Positions 14,264 to 22,354 of a DNA stretch of 22,586 nt are shown here, piece after piece (position 1 is the stretch's first letter; the number at the start of each line of letters is the position of its first letter). The stretch lies in the NCBI GenBank assembly GCA_025453925.1, contig JALOPK010000058.1, positions 1 through 22,586 on the forward strand, written 5' to 3'. Under the pieces are notes generated by a model. It was not told the DNA's origin and made no database searches. It saw only the letters and a program-made list of their open reading frames with translations. The stretch is from Candidatus Eiseniibacteriota bacterium (lineage in GTDB: Bacteria > JAFGKV01). The translations under genes were made by a program, and so were the position numbers.

Positions 14264-15502
14264 ATGCATGATCGCTGGCTGAGTCATACCCTGGCCCGGA
14301 AGATTGAGCGGCCGTTCGTCCACCTGCTGTTCGGGCCGCGTCAGGCCGGCAAGTCCACGCTGCTTGCCGCGCTCCTCCCTGAGGAATCTCTCGTTTTCGA
14401 TTTGTCCGACCCGACGCAGCGGGCGCGCCTGTTAGCGGACCCTGGCGAGTTCATCCGGGTGTGTCGGGCGTTGCCGGAGAGAAGGGCCAGCCGAGTCGTG
14501 TTCGTGGACGAGGCCCAGACGGTACCGGCTCTTTTCGATGCGGTGCAGCACCTCTACGACCAGGACAAGCAACGCTGGCGGTTCGTGCTGTGCGGCAGCT
14601 CGGCGCGCCGGCTGCGCACGAGCGGAGCGAACCTGCTTCCCGGCAGGAGCTTCCTGCATCACCTGCATCCGCTCATCCTCGCGGAACAGCCCTCGCCGGC
14701 ACGGATGGAGGCAGAGTCTCCGCTGTCGTTCCCGTGGACCGCGGGCATGAAGCCCGCGAGCCCCTTCCCTGCATGGGATCTGGAGCCCCGGCTCGCGTAT
14801 GGCGCGCTGCCCGGAGTGGTGACCGCTGACGAGCGGGATCGAGCCGACATCCTCCACGCGTACGCGGCGGCCTACCTGGAGGAGGAGATCCGCAGGGAGG
14901 CAACAGTGCGCGACTGGGGAGTCTTCCTCCGGTTCCTGCGGTTCGCGGCCCGTGAATCGGGCGGCATCCTGAACTACACGGCCGTTGCCCAGGAGGCAGG
15001 CACGTCGCCGCAGACGGTGAAGGCATACTACCAGATGCTCGTGGATATGTTCGTGGGCTTCCTCGTTCCGGCGTTCTCACGAAGCCCGCGCAAGAACCTG
15101 CTTTCCACTCCGAGGTTCCTTTTCTTCGACCTCGGCGTGCGCCACGCGGCCGCCGGGCTGACTCCATCTCCGCACGTCATACAAGGGAACCCGGGTTCCG
15201 CGTTCGAGCAGTGGGTCGGCCTCGAGCTGTGGAAGCGGCTGCAGTACCTTGGCGACGGCCAGTTGCACTACTTCCGGACGAGGAGCGGCGCGGAGGTGGA
15301 CTTCGTGATCGAGCGCGAAGCTCGGCTCACCCCAATCGAGGTGAAGTGGACGGAACGCCCCACCGCGCGCGACGCCCGCCACCTGTTAGGGTTCATCCGA
15401 GATCACCCCGACGAGACGGACAAAGGCTACGTGATTTGCCGCTGCCCACGGCCGCAGATGTTGGCCGAACGAGTGGTCGCGCTGCCTTGGTTCTGCCTGT
15501 GA
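14264..15502 (+). CDS. AAA_14 / DUF4143 family ATPase
   Basis: A 412-residue protein of the AAA_14-DUF4143 type. It has Walker A GPRQAGKST (residues 24-32), Walker B VVFVDEAQ (D82-E83), a FVLCGSSAR sensor segment, then the DUF4143 part (EEEIRREATVRDWGVFLRF onward). Near the C-terminus E344, D346 and E359-V360-K361 resemble a PD-(D/E)xK nuclease-like core (GAEVDFVI...PIEVKW). Family members are common in accessory regions and their role is not established; DNA handling or toxin-like functions have been suggested. The frame is open from a TTG at 14189, but that start would place the operator-like cluster inside the gene, so ATG 14264 is preferred. An unusual 25-30-residue insert between the ATPase and DUF4143 parts contains a hairpin repeat. 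The frame is otherwise intact, unlike its neighbours on both sides. Confidence 0.85.
   Translation: MHDRWLSHTLARKIERPFVHLLFGPRQAGKSTLLAALLPEESLVFDLSDPTQRARLLADPGEFIRVCRALPERRASRVVFVDEAQTVPALFDAVQHLYDQDKQRWRFVLCGSSARRLRTSGANLLPGRSFLHHLHPLILAEQPSPARMEAESPLSFPWTAGMKPASPFPAWDLEPRLAYGALPGVVTADERDRADILHAYAAAYLEEEIRREATVRDWGVFLRFLRFAARESGGILNYTAVAQEAGTSPQTVKAYYQMLVDMFVGFLVPAFSRSPRKNLLSTPRFLFFDLGVRHAAAGLTPSPHVIQGNPGSAFEQWVGLELWKRLQYLGDGQLHYFRTRSGAEVDFVIEREARLTPIEVKWTERPTARDARHLLGFIRDHPDETDKGYVICRCPRPQMLAERVVALPWFCL
14740..14758. repeat. Hairpin repeat inserted in frame in the AAA ATPase gene
   Basis: A 7-bp perfect inverted repeat, CGCGGGC-ATGAA-GCCCGCG, encodes the TAGMKPAS part of a Pro/Ser-rich insert between conserved segments of the ATPase. 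Its form is that of intergenic dispersed hairpins rather than codon-constrained sequence, and related proteins usually run more directly from the LHPL segment to the LRYG-like segment. Confidence 0.5.
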
Positions 15503-15975
15503 CGTGGGGACATCAGCCGCGAGATTGCTGGAGATTGTGAGTGGGGGTCTATGGACGCGGGAAGGACGTCAACGTGCGGGCAGCGTTGCCGGCCCCGCTC
15601 ACGCTCGCCCAGTCGCGTGAGCCTCACGGCCCCATCCCAGGCACCGGCTCCTGGCGGAGCCGCTCTCACTCGCCAGGTACACCGAGCGCACGGGCACCGG
15701 CACCGGCGCCACGATCCACCTGGGCCGCGAGGCCAGCCTGCCCGAGGTGGAATTCGCCGCTCGGGACGGCTTCGTCGCTATGCTTCGATCTCGCGCATCC
15801 GTCACGCCGGCATTCAAACCGCCCGTTTTGACTCGGGTACGTCACATCATGCAATGCGTGAGCGTCCCCCATGCGAGAGAGCCAGTGGTTTCCCCGTTTG
15901 TCTGCGGACTGGCCACACGATCCAGTCGAATCGCCGGCGGGCTGATCCAAGGCGGACGAGCATGAACGGTGCAGG
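15503..15975. other. Gap with a helicase-family relic
   Basis: This 473-bp gap holds only the short relic at 15657-15794. Overlapping open frames of 70-140 codons in this stretch have low-complexity Arg/Pro-rich products and no family resemblance, so none is called as a gene. Confidence 0.6.
15657..15794 (+). pseudogene. Relic of the C-terminus of a Schlafen/helicase-like ATP-binding protein
   Basis: In one frame the sequence reads EPLSLARYTERTGTGTGATI, then HLGREASLPEVEFAARDGFVAMLR. This matches the characteristic end of AlbA_2 (Schlafen-type) ATP-binding proteins, often annotated as ATP-dependent DNA helicase-like, which end with a ...RYIERTGTGT.DMI...GLPEPEF...DGF segment. Only about 46 codons survive. 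No upstream domain is found before the AAA ATPase stop, so this is a 5'-deleted remnant. Confidence 0.65.
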
Positions 15976-16791
15976 GTGAGCCCGGGCCGCGGGGTTCGCC
16001 GCCGCGAATCGTTCGACGCGGTGGCGGAGCTCTATGACCGCGCGAGACCTGCGTACCCGCCGGGGCTGGTTGATGACCTCATTGACCTGGCAGGGATTGG
16101 ACAAGGAGCACGGGTCCTGGAGATCGGCGCCGGCACCGGTCAACTGACCGTTCTCCTGGCGGAGCGAGGCGTGTCACTCGTGGCCCTTGAGCTCGGTCCG
16201 AACCTCGCCCGGGTCGCCCGCAGGAAGCTCGCGCCCTTCGAGCACGCCGAGGTTGTGGGCGCCGACTTCGACGAGTGGGTGCTTCCCGCGGAGCCCTTCG
16301 ATCTGGTGGTGGCGGCGACCGCCTTTCACTGGCTCGACCCCGCCACGCGACTGCGGAAGTGCGCGGACGCGTTGCGACCGGGAGGCACTCTGGCGATCGT
16401 CGACACCACGTGGGGTATCGGCCACGGTGCCGACCGGTTCTTCGCCGAGAGTCAGTTATGCTACGCGCGTTGGGACCCGCACCACGATCCGGACTTCCGG
16501 CCGCCCACCATGGAGGACCTGCCGGTGGAGCGTGATGATCTTGCGGGTTCACGGCTCTTTGCCGAGACCCTCCACCGGCGTTACCTCTGCGACCGGGAGT
16601 ACGACGCCACCCGGTACTGCGAGCTTCTCGGCACCTTCTCGAACGTTCTGGCATTCGACGAGCCGGTCCGCAGGGGCTTTCTCTCGTGCATCGCCGACCT
16701 CATCGTGTCCCGGTTCGCGGGAAGGATCGTGCGACACGACCTCTACGAGCTGTGGCTTGCGCGGACTCTGACCAACCCGGAACCGATCTGA
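15976..16791 (+). CDS. Class I SAM-dependent methyltransferase
   Basis: A 271-residue soluble protein with a Rossmann-fold methyltransferase core. An N-terminal FDAVAELYDRARPAYPPGL segment is typical of the methyltransferase_11/25 group. Motif I is VLEIGAGTG (E49-G55), followed by the acidic end of strand 2 (ALELGPNLA), VVGADFDEW and the post-motif DLVVAATAFHWLDP. The methyl acceptor cannot be told from the sequence; relatives act on small molecules or remain uncharacterised. The start is GTG 15976, with AGGG only a few bases upstream as a poor ribosome site; no in-frame ATG is nearby. It stands alone, with a decay zone before it and a 466-bp gap after it. Confidence 0.85.
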   Translation: MSPGRGVRRRESFDAVAELYDRARPAYPPGLVDDLIDLAGIGQGARVLEIGAGTGQLTVLLAERGVSLVALELGPNLARVARRKLAPFEHAEVVGADFDEWVLPAEPFDLVVAATAFHWLDPATRLRKCADALRPGGTLAIVDTTWGIGHGADRFFAESQLCYARWDPHHDPDFRPPTMEDLPVERDDLAGSRLFAETLHRRYLCDREYDATRYCELLGTFSNVLAFDEPVRRGFLSCIADLIVSRFAGRIVRHDLYELWLARTLTNPEPI

Positions 16792-17257
16792 CCGGCTCGC
16801 GCAGCCGCGACCGGTCTGCCGGGTGGGCTGACTGGCCCTGCTGGCGACCTTCACACCGTGATGGCCGTCTCGTGTCCCGGCACCGGCCGGACGTTGACGA
16901 GGCCGATGCTGCGGGAGGTTCTCCCGCGGGGAGCGAGACGGGGCAAGGCTGATTCGCTGCTTTTCCCGCCACCGGACCCCGGCTCCCCCCACGGAGGCAT
17001 CGGCGTGGCTGCTTGACGGTGTACGAGCGCTCCCGCTTCTTAGTTGCGGTTGCATCCGGAGCCAGGCCTGCACCTTGGGATCGTGCCACACCGCACCGAG
17101 ACTTCCGTGATGGCCGCCCGGGGGTACGAACGTCTTCGCATCGCGTGGGTGGTGGCGCGGTGAACGGATGGCCAGCTCCTATGCCCAAATCCATCCCTCC
17201 AACCCCTCTCCCCTCCGGCGTACCCTGGACACACCTCGACGCGGATGGAGGCAGCTG
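16792..17257. other. Intergenic region before the two-component operon
   Basis: No gene is supported in these 466 bp. One stem-loop is visible, GCGGGAG-GTT-CTCCCGC (16911-16927), without a T-tract; it could mark the end of the methyltransferase transcript. A possible -35 element (TTGACG, about 17015) has no convincing -10 partner. Confidence 0.4.
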
Positions 17258-18379
17258 ATGGATCATGTCCTGCATAGGCTCCAGGAGCGCGTCAAGGAGC
17301 TCACCGCGTTGCACCGGACCGCCGGAATCCTTCAGGACCAGAGCAAGTCAGCGAAGGACGTCCTCTCGGAGGTGGCGGCCCTCCTACCGCCGGCGTGGCA
17401 GTATCCCGAGGTCGCGGTCGCCCGCGTTCGGTTCGACCAGCTTGAGGCGAGAACCGATGGTTTCCGCGTGACCGACTGGAGACAAGCTACCTCCTTTGTC
17501 GTGCGCGGCGGGCAATCGGGAGAGATCGAGGTGTGCTACCTGGAGCCGAGACCACTCGCGGAAGAGGGGCCCTTCCTGAAAGAAGAGCGGGACCTCATCG
17601 AGTCCCTGGCCGAGATGCTCCGGTCGTACTTCCAGCATCTGCTCGCCGACGAAGACCTGCGCAGGGTGCGTTCCGAACTGGAGCACGTCGTCGAGGCGAG
17701 AACGGCCGAACTGAGGGAGACGAACACCTCCCTGCGGCGGCTCGCCTCGGAGCTCTCGCTCGCGGAGGCCCGAGAGCGGAGGAGAATCGCCGCGGATCTC
17801 CACGATCACATCGGGCAGGCCCTCGCCTTCATCAAGATGAGCATGGGACAGCTCCGAGGGAATGCGATCTTCTGCGGCTTCGAGGACAAGTTCGACGAGA
17901 TAGCGACGCTCCTCGACCAGACGATTCGGTACACGCGCAACCTGACATTCGAGATCAGCCCTCCCGCTCTGTACGAACTCGGGCTCGAAGCGGCCATCGA
18001 CGGGCTCGCCGCGCGCTTCCAGAACAAGCATAAGCTCCTCGTTCGCATCGAAACGGATCCGGAGGTTGGCCCGCTCGGAAACGACGTCATCGTGCTTCTG
18101 TACAAATCTGTTCAGGAGCTTCTGACCAACGTGAAGAAGCATGCCGGCGCGGGGGTCTGTGCTGTCCGTGTCGGACGGGAAGGAGAGTTCGTCCGCGTTG
18201 AGGTTGAGGATGACGGGTGTGGCTTCGACGCCGGGACTCCTGCATGCTGCGGCGCGGGTGACCACTTCGGCCTCTTCAACATCCGGGAGAGGATTCACTA
18301 TCTCGGCGGGGTCATGGAGATCCGCTCGGCCCCGGGGACAGGCACCACGGTCGTGCTCTTGACCCCTCGCGGCTTGTGA
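17258..18379 (+). CDS. Cytoplasmic sensor histidine kinase, NarL-partner (HisKA_3) type
   Basis: A 373-residue kinase without membrane segments. Residues 1 to about 130 form a sensory domain (LHRTAGILQDQSK...LLPPAWQYPEVA) of a kind often placed before PAS/GAF-type kinases. A coiled coil follows (about 131-170, ending VVEARTAELRETN), then HisKA_3 with the phospho-acceptor H182 in AADLHDHIGQALAF. The HATPase part has LLTNVKKHAGAG (N-box), DDGCGFD and a GLFNIRERI lid segment, ending GTGTTVVL. It would phosphorylate the response regulator encoded 7 nt downstream. ATG 17258 is chosen because GGAGG lies 6 nt upstream; an in-frame ATG at 17168 would add a low-complexity leader. The signal is unknown; the nearby ammonium transporter hints at nitrogen status, which is inference. 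Confidence 0.88.
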   Translation: MDHVLHRLQERVKELTALHRTAGILQDQSKSAKDVLSEVAALLPPAWQYPEVAVARVRFDQLEARTDGFRVTDWRQATSFVVRGGQSGEIEVCYLEPRPLAEEGPFLKEERDLIESLAEMLRSYFQHLLADEDLRRVRSELEHVVEARTAELRETNTSLRRLASELSLAEARERRRIAADLHDHIGQALAFIKMSMGQLRGNAIFCGFEDKFDEIATLLDQTIRYTRNLTFEISPPALYELGLEAAIDGLAARFQNKHKLLVRIETDPEVGPLGNDVIVLLYKSVQELLTNVKKHAGAGVCAVRVGREGEFVRVEVEDDGCGFDAGTPACCGAGDHFGLFNIRERIHYLGGVMEIRSAPGTGTTVVLLTPRGL

Positions 18380-18386
18380 GGACCGT

Positions 18387-19040
18387 TTGGGACCGCTCAC
18401 CATTTTGATCGCCGACGATCACCGCCTGTTCCGTGACGGCCTCCGCAACCTTCTCGAACGCCAGATGGGGACCAGAGTCGTTGGCGAAACCGCGGACGGC
18501 GTGGAGACCGTCTCCGCCGCCGGCAGATTGAACCCTGACATCGTGCTGATGGACATATCGATGCCCGGGCTCAACGGCATCGAGGCAACCCGGCGGATCG
18601 TCTCGCAGGGCGCCACGACTCGAGTCATCATGCTCTCGATGCATTCGGACAGACGCTTCGTGACGGAGTCACTGAAAGCGGGCGCAATGGGTTACCTGCT
18701 GAAGGACTGCGCCTTCGAAGAGGTGCTCCACGCCGTGAACGCCGTGAGCAGCGGAACGATCTACCTCTCGAGACGCATCAACGATTCGGTGGTCAAGGAG
18801 TACGCCAGTATCGCGAGGAGCGCCCCGCAATCGGCGTTTTCGATTCTGACTCCCCGCGAGCGCGAGGTGCTGCAGCTCCTTGCCGAAGGGAAGTCGACAA
18901 AGGAAACGTCGGTCCGGCTCAGTGTGAGCGTCAAGACCATTGAAACGCACCGGAAACAGATCATGGACAAACTCGGCATCCACAGCGTCGCGGAGCTCAC
19001 CAAGTACGCGATCCGGGAGGGGTTGGCCTCTCTCGAGTGA
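18387..19040 (+). CDS. NarL/FixJ-family response regulator
   Basis: A 217-residue two-domain regulator. The receiver domain has the acidic pair D10-D11, phospho-acceptor D56 in VLMDISMPG, S84 and K106 (YLLKD). The C-terminal LuxR-type helix-turn-helix (about residues 150-215) reads LTPREREVLQLLAEGKSTKE and SVKTIETHRKQIMDKLGI, a full GerE/LuxR DNA-binding signature. The start is TTG 18387, supported by GAGGA 4-5 nt upstream and by the receiver beginning directly at residue 4. It lies 7 nt after the kinase stop, so the two form an operon and a cognate pair. Targets are unknown; the downstream ammonium transporter is a candidate. Confidence 0.92.
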   Translation: MGPLTILIADDHRLFRDGLRNLLERQMGTRVVGETADGVETVSAAGRLNPDIVLMDISMPGLNGIEATRRIVSQGATTRVIMLSMHSDRRFVTESLKAGAMGYLLKDCAFEEVLHAVNAVSSGTIYLSRRINDSVVKEYASIARSAPQSAFSILTPREREVLQLLAEGKSTKETSVRLSVSVKTIETHRKQIMDKLGIHSVAELTKYAIREGLASLE

Positions 19041-19063
19041 ACCGGGGGCGCCTCAGGTAAATG

Positions 19064-19095
19064 GCGCATCGGAATCAGGGATTCCCCGATTGCGC
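19064..19095. terminator. Bulged stem-loop between response regulator and ammonium transporter genes
   Basis: An imperfect hairpin with stems GCGCA/TGCGC, TCGG/CCGA and AATC/GATT around an AGG loop, with two small bulges. It starts 24 nt after the response regulator stop. There is no T-tract, so a terminator or attenuator role is tentative. Confidence 0.35.
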
Positions 19096-19155
19096 GGAGT
19101 TGCGCCCGGAATCATAGTTCTCCTGTTGCATTGACGTCTGTGTCCCGTCTCAGCA

Positions 19156-20316
19156 ATGACCCCGGGGTTGGCCTTCTTCTACGGCGGACTGGTGGGGCGA
19201 AAGAACGTGCTCACCATCATGACCCAGAGCTTCGTCTCCATGGGGATCACGACGATCGTCTGGTGGGCGTACGGCTACTCGCTCTGCTTCAGCGGCGGAG
19301 AGGGGGGCATCATCGGGAATCTCGACAAGGCCTTCATGGCAGGGGTTACCCTCACGACCCCCTCGCCCTACGGCACCGGCAACATCCCCGAGTATGTCTT
19401 CATGGCGTATCAGATGATGTTCGCGATCATCACGCCGGCGCTCATCACGGGCGCCTTCTCCAACCGCGTCCGCTTCGGCGCGTATCTGCTCTTTCTGGTC
19501 GGCTGGTTGACCTTCGTGTACTTCCCCTTCGCGCACATGGTCTGGGGAAACGGCTTGCTCGCCAAGCTGGGCGTGCTCGACTTCGCCGGAGGCATCGTCG
19601 TGCATAACATCGCCGGCATGGCGGCTTTGGCCTCCGTGCTCTACGTTGGACGAAGGCGCGTCGGCGACAGCATGCCGCACAGCATTCCGCTCGTTGCGCT
19701 CGGAACCGGCCTCCTCTGGTTCGGCTGGTATGGGTTCAACGCGGGGAGCGAGCTGAAGGTCGACGCAGTGACAGGCCTCGCGTTTCTCAACACCGACATC
19801 GCCGCCTCATTCGCCGGTCCGACATGGATGTTGCTCGCGTGGGTGTTCGAGAAGAAGCCCAAGTTTCTCGGCCTTCTCACCGGGGCTGTGGCCGGGCTCG
19901 CCACCATCACTCCATGCGCCGGCTACGTAACACCCGCGAGCGCCGCCCTCATCGGCACGGTGGCCGGGGGCGTGTGCTACCTTGCCGTGAATGTGAAGAA
20001 CCGCCTGCATTGGGACGATGCGCTCGACGTCTGGGGCGTGCACGGAGTTGGGGGGGCGCTCGGGGTCATCCTCCTGGGCGTGCTTGCGAGCACGGCGGTC
20101 AACCCCGCAGGCGCCGATGGACTCCTCAGGGGCAACAGCGGCTTCTTCATCCGGCAGACCGCGACGGTCATCGTCTCTTCTGTGTATGCGTTCCTCTTCA
20201 CCTTCGCGATGTTGTGGGGCATCAACATGATTACGCGCGTCCGCACGACCGAGGGGGAGGAAGAGCAAGGGCTCGACGACTCGCTTCACGGCGAGTCCGC
20301 GTATCAGAGTGTCTGA
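19156..20316 (+). CDS. amt: Ammonium transporter (Amt family), 5'-truncated
   Basis: A 386-residue Amt/MEP/Rh-family protein that would conduct ammonium/ammonia across the inner membrane. Family features are clear: MTPGLAFFYGGLVGRKNVL at the very start, the WWAYGYSL segment, the two pore histidines (in GGIVVHNIAG and WGVHGVGGALG), and a cytoplasmic C-tail ending EEEQGLDDSLHGES. In intact Amt proteins the opening MTPG...FYGG lies in the second half of helix M1, preceded by about 20 more helix residues and often a signal peptide. Here the frame is closed by a TGA at 19132-19134, and none of the other frames encodes the missing half. No Shine-Dalgarno precedes ATG 19156. It may be a recently inactivated gene, an assembly error, or a shortened variant. 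No glnK/glnB gene accompanies it. Confidence 0.85.
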   Translation: MTPGLAFFYGGLVGRKNVLTIMTQSFVSMGITTIVWWAYGYSLCFSGGEGGIIGNLDKAFMAGVTLTTPSPYGTGNIPEYVFMAYQMMFAIITPALITGAFSNRVRFGAYLLFLVGWLTFVYFPFAHMVWGNGLLAKLGVLDFAGGIVVHNIAGMAALASVLYVGRRRVGDSMPHSIPLVALGTGLLWFGWYGFNAGSELKVDAVTGLAFLNTDIAASFAGPTWMLLAWVFEKKPKFLGLLTGAVAGLATITPCAGYVTPASAALIGTVAGGVCYLAVNVKNRLHWDDALDVWGVHGVGGALGVILLGVLASTAVNPAGADGLLRGNSGFFIRQTATVIVSSVYAFLFTFAMLWGINMITRVRTTEGEEEQGLDDSLHGESAYQSV

Positions 20317-20479
20317 AAGGGATGCGACGGCGGTCGAATGCGATCGTGCTTGTGAATCCAAGCCCCAAGTGTTTCCGCCCTGCCGCGCTCGCGGGCTGGC
20401 GCAGCCAGAAAGAGAGGTGCCTGCCCTCCGTCGGTGCCGGCTGACGCCACTCTCGCGCAGCGAAGCCTGGAACACTCCC

Positions 20480-20517
20480 GCCGGGGAACTATTCTAACAT
20501 TAGAATAGTTCCCCGGC
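20480..20517. repeat. 38-bp AT-core palindrome, copy 2, between convergent genes
   Basis: 18-bp perfect arms (GCCGGGGAACTATTCTAA and its complement) are separated by only 2 nt. It lies between the convergent ammonium transporter and sulfatase-like genes, where it could act as a bidirectional terminator, although there is no flanking T-tract. Its inner core is shared with the palindrome at 12867, so it belongs to a dispersed family. Confidence 0.8.
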
Positions 20518-20537
20518 CGAACTCATCTGCGCGGTGT

Positions 20538-22301
20538 TCACTCCACGTAGCCCAACGCTTTCAGTCTCGTGGCGTCGGGGCTGCCTTCCCAGGCATCGAG
20601 GCGGACCAGCGGGTCGCGCACCTGCTCGCCCCAGAGGTCTCTCAGCCGCTTGGCGGCTTCTTCGTTCCCCTCCAGCAGATTCCGCGACTCCTCCGGATCG
20701 CTGGCGAGATCGAAGAACAGGACCCGCTCGGGCATGGTCCAGTCGGTCTCCTTGGAACCCGGCACCCAGATCAGTTTGCGAGATCCCTCCCATGCGGCGC
20801 AGATCCGCCGGGTGACCGCCTCCGAGAAGATGAGGTCGTCGCCGGCATTCTGGGTCCCACTCGCCAGCCGCAGGAGATCCCGGCCATAGCTGGGGGGTGC
20901 GTCATCGACATCAGCGAGGGCGAGAAGGGTCGGGAGGACGCTCACCGTGCTGACGCGGGCGTCCACCCGTGTTCCCCTGGGCACTCCCCGGCCGCAGAAA
21001 ATCATCGGCACGTTGAGGATCGGCTCATACATGCCGGCGTGTTCGAAGAACACTCCGTGCTCACCTAATCCCTCACCGTGATCTCCCACCACCGCGATGA
21101 CGGCACGATCCATGAATCCCATGGCGTCAAGCCGACGCAGGAGCCGCCCGATCTCGCGATCCAGAAAAGCTGTCTCGCCCCGGTAGCGGGAGATCTCGCC
21201 ATACGGATCGAGTACCAGCCCCGTCGTGGTGTCGTGTCGCACGAGGCCCATGCCCTGCGCATACAGAACCATGCCCGTGCCCGCCTCGCGGGAAGGAGCG
21301 GGCAGGCTGCGGGGCGGCGTATAGGGGGTATGCGGATCGAAGTAGTGAATCCAGAGAAAGAGTGGCCGCCTGTCCATGGGCGAGCGCAGGAGTGCACGTA
21401 TCACTTCGGTGGTCCGCACATCGGCGGGCTCCCCTTCCGGGCCGGGCCAGCGGCTTGGAAGAAAACTCTCGAACCCCTGGCCGAGGTTGGATACTTCGGG
21501 GTTGAGGTGGGCAACGCTCACCGCGGCCATGGTACGATACCCGTTCGACTTGAGCAGTTCCGCCATGGTCACGGCTTGATTGCTCACGCCGCGGCTGTTC
21601 TGGTAGACGCCATGGGCGAAGCAGTAGAGCCCCGTCATGATGCTGATGTGGGAGGGGGTCGTGGCCTGGCTCGTGGAGACGGCGCGGGTGAACTGAGCCC
21701 CCTCGCGGGCCAGCGAGTCGAGGGTCGGCGTCGGGGGCGCATCCGGCGATATGCAGGAGAGGTGATCGGCGCGAAACGTGTCGAGGGTGAGCACAATGAC
21801 CGAAGGGCGCTTCGGCATGGCATGGCTCTTGACTGATAGGCGCTCTACCCTGACAGTGCCGCAGGTCTCGCCCCCGCCCGCGACGGAGAACACGCCGCCA
21901 CGGAACGTTGCGGAGTCCGGGGTCACCACGGTGAACGCCTGCCGTCCCGTCTCGGCGGGGGTTGCCCATTCCCCGACCGAGGCGAGTGCCTTCTCGCCGA
22001 CGAGCGAAAGCGCGATGCGCGTCCCCGCCGGAAGCCGGAAGGAGACCTCTCCTTCCAGTCGGCTTCCCGGAGGCAGCGCAAGCTCGAACAGCAGTCTCTC
22101 GCCCGGATGGAAGGCCGGTGCGCCCGTCGCATCGCCCGGTTCGCCATCCGAGGCCATCCCGCGCATCGGCTGCTCAATGGCGGTCACGCTCCACGCCTCG
22201 GGAATCCTGGTCAGATCAATGCTCGGGCGACTCCGGTCCCCGCAGGCGCACGACAGCCCCAAGACCGCCATCAGGCCACCGCACAGACGCCTTCCGGTCA
22301 C
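20538..22301 (-). CDS. Sulfatase/alkaline-phosphatase-superfamily exported protein with Thr at the active site
   Basis: A 587-residue protein with an N-terminal signal (RRLCGGLMAVLGLSCAC) and cysteines at 18 and 20 suggesting a lipoprotein, though the lipobox is not canonical. Residues about 30-160 form an all-beta-looking accessory domain. The sulfatase-type hydrolase domain starts at VIVLTLDTFRADHLSC (metal ligand D174) and includes T214-T215-P216-S217-H218 where sulfatases have C-x-P-S-R. GDHGEGLGEHG follows (D407-H408). Cys or Ser needed for formylglycine is replaced by Thr, so this is not a formylglycine sulfatase; a phospho-ester hydrolase or phosphotransferase is more likely. GTG 22301 is chosen because AGGAGG lies 4 nt upstream; ATG 22322 would add seven residues but has only pyrimidines before it. 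Gene order suggests it stands alone. Confidence 0.82.
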   Translation of the reverse strand: MTGRRLCGGLMAVLGLSCACGDRSRPSIDLTRIPEAWSVTAIEQPMRGMASDGEPGDATGAPAFHPGERLLFELALPPGSRLEGEVSFRLPAGTRIALSLVGEKALASVGEWATPAETGRQAFTVVTPDSATFRGGVFSVAGGGETCGTVRVERLSVKSHAMPKRPSVIVLTLDTFRADHLSCISPDAPPTPTLDSLAREGAQFTRAVSTSQATTPSHISIMTGLYCFAHGVYQNSRGVSNQAVTMAELLKSNGYRTMAAVSVAHLNPEVSNLGQGFESFLPSRWPGPEGEPADVRTTEVIRALLRSPMDRRPLFLWIHYFDPHTPYTPPRSLPAPSREAGTGMVLYAQGMGLVRHDTTTGLVLDPYGEISRYRGETAFLDREIGRLLRRLDAMGFMDRAVIAVVGDHGEGLGEHGVFFEHAGMYEPILNVPMIFCGRGVPRGTRVDARVSTVSVLPTLLALADVDDAPPSYGRDLLRLASGTQNAGDDLIFSEAVTRRICAAWEGSRKLIWVPGSKETDWTMPERVLFFDLASDPEESRNLLEGNEEAAKRLRDLWGEQVRDPLVRLDAWEGSPDATRLKALGYVE

Positions 22302-22354
22302 CGACCCTCCTCTGTCACTCATGGAGGGGGAGCGAGGCCGGTGGCCGTTTGGAT

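Noticed and set aside
15541-15979. Overlapping open frames of 70-142 codons after the AAA ATPase
   Set aside because: The products are low complexity. One short segment in one frame matches a helicase-family terminus and is listed as a relic; the rest has no support.
13426-22301. FGE-like gene as the activating partner of the sulfatase-like protein
   Set aside because: The FGE-like gene is broken and the sulfatase-like protein has Thr rather than Cys at the modified position, so there is nothing to activate.
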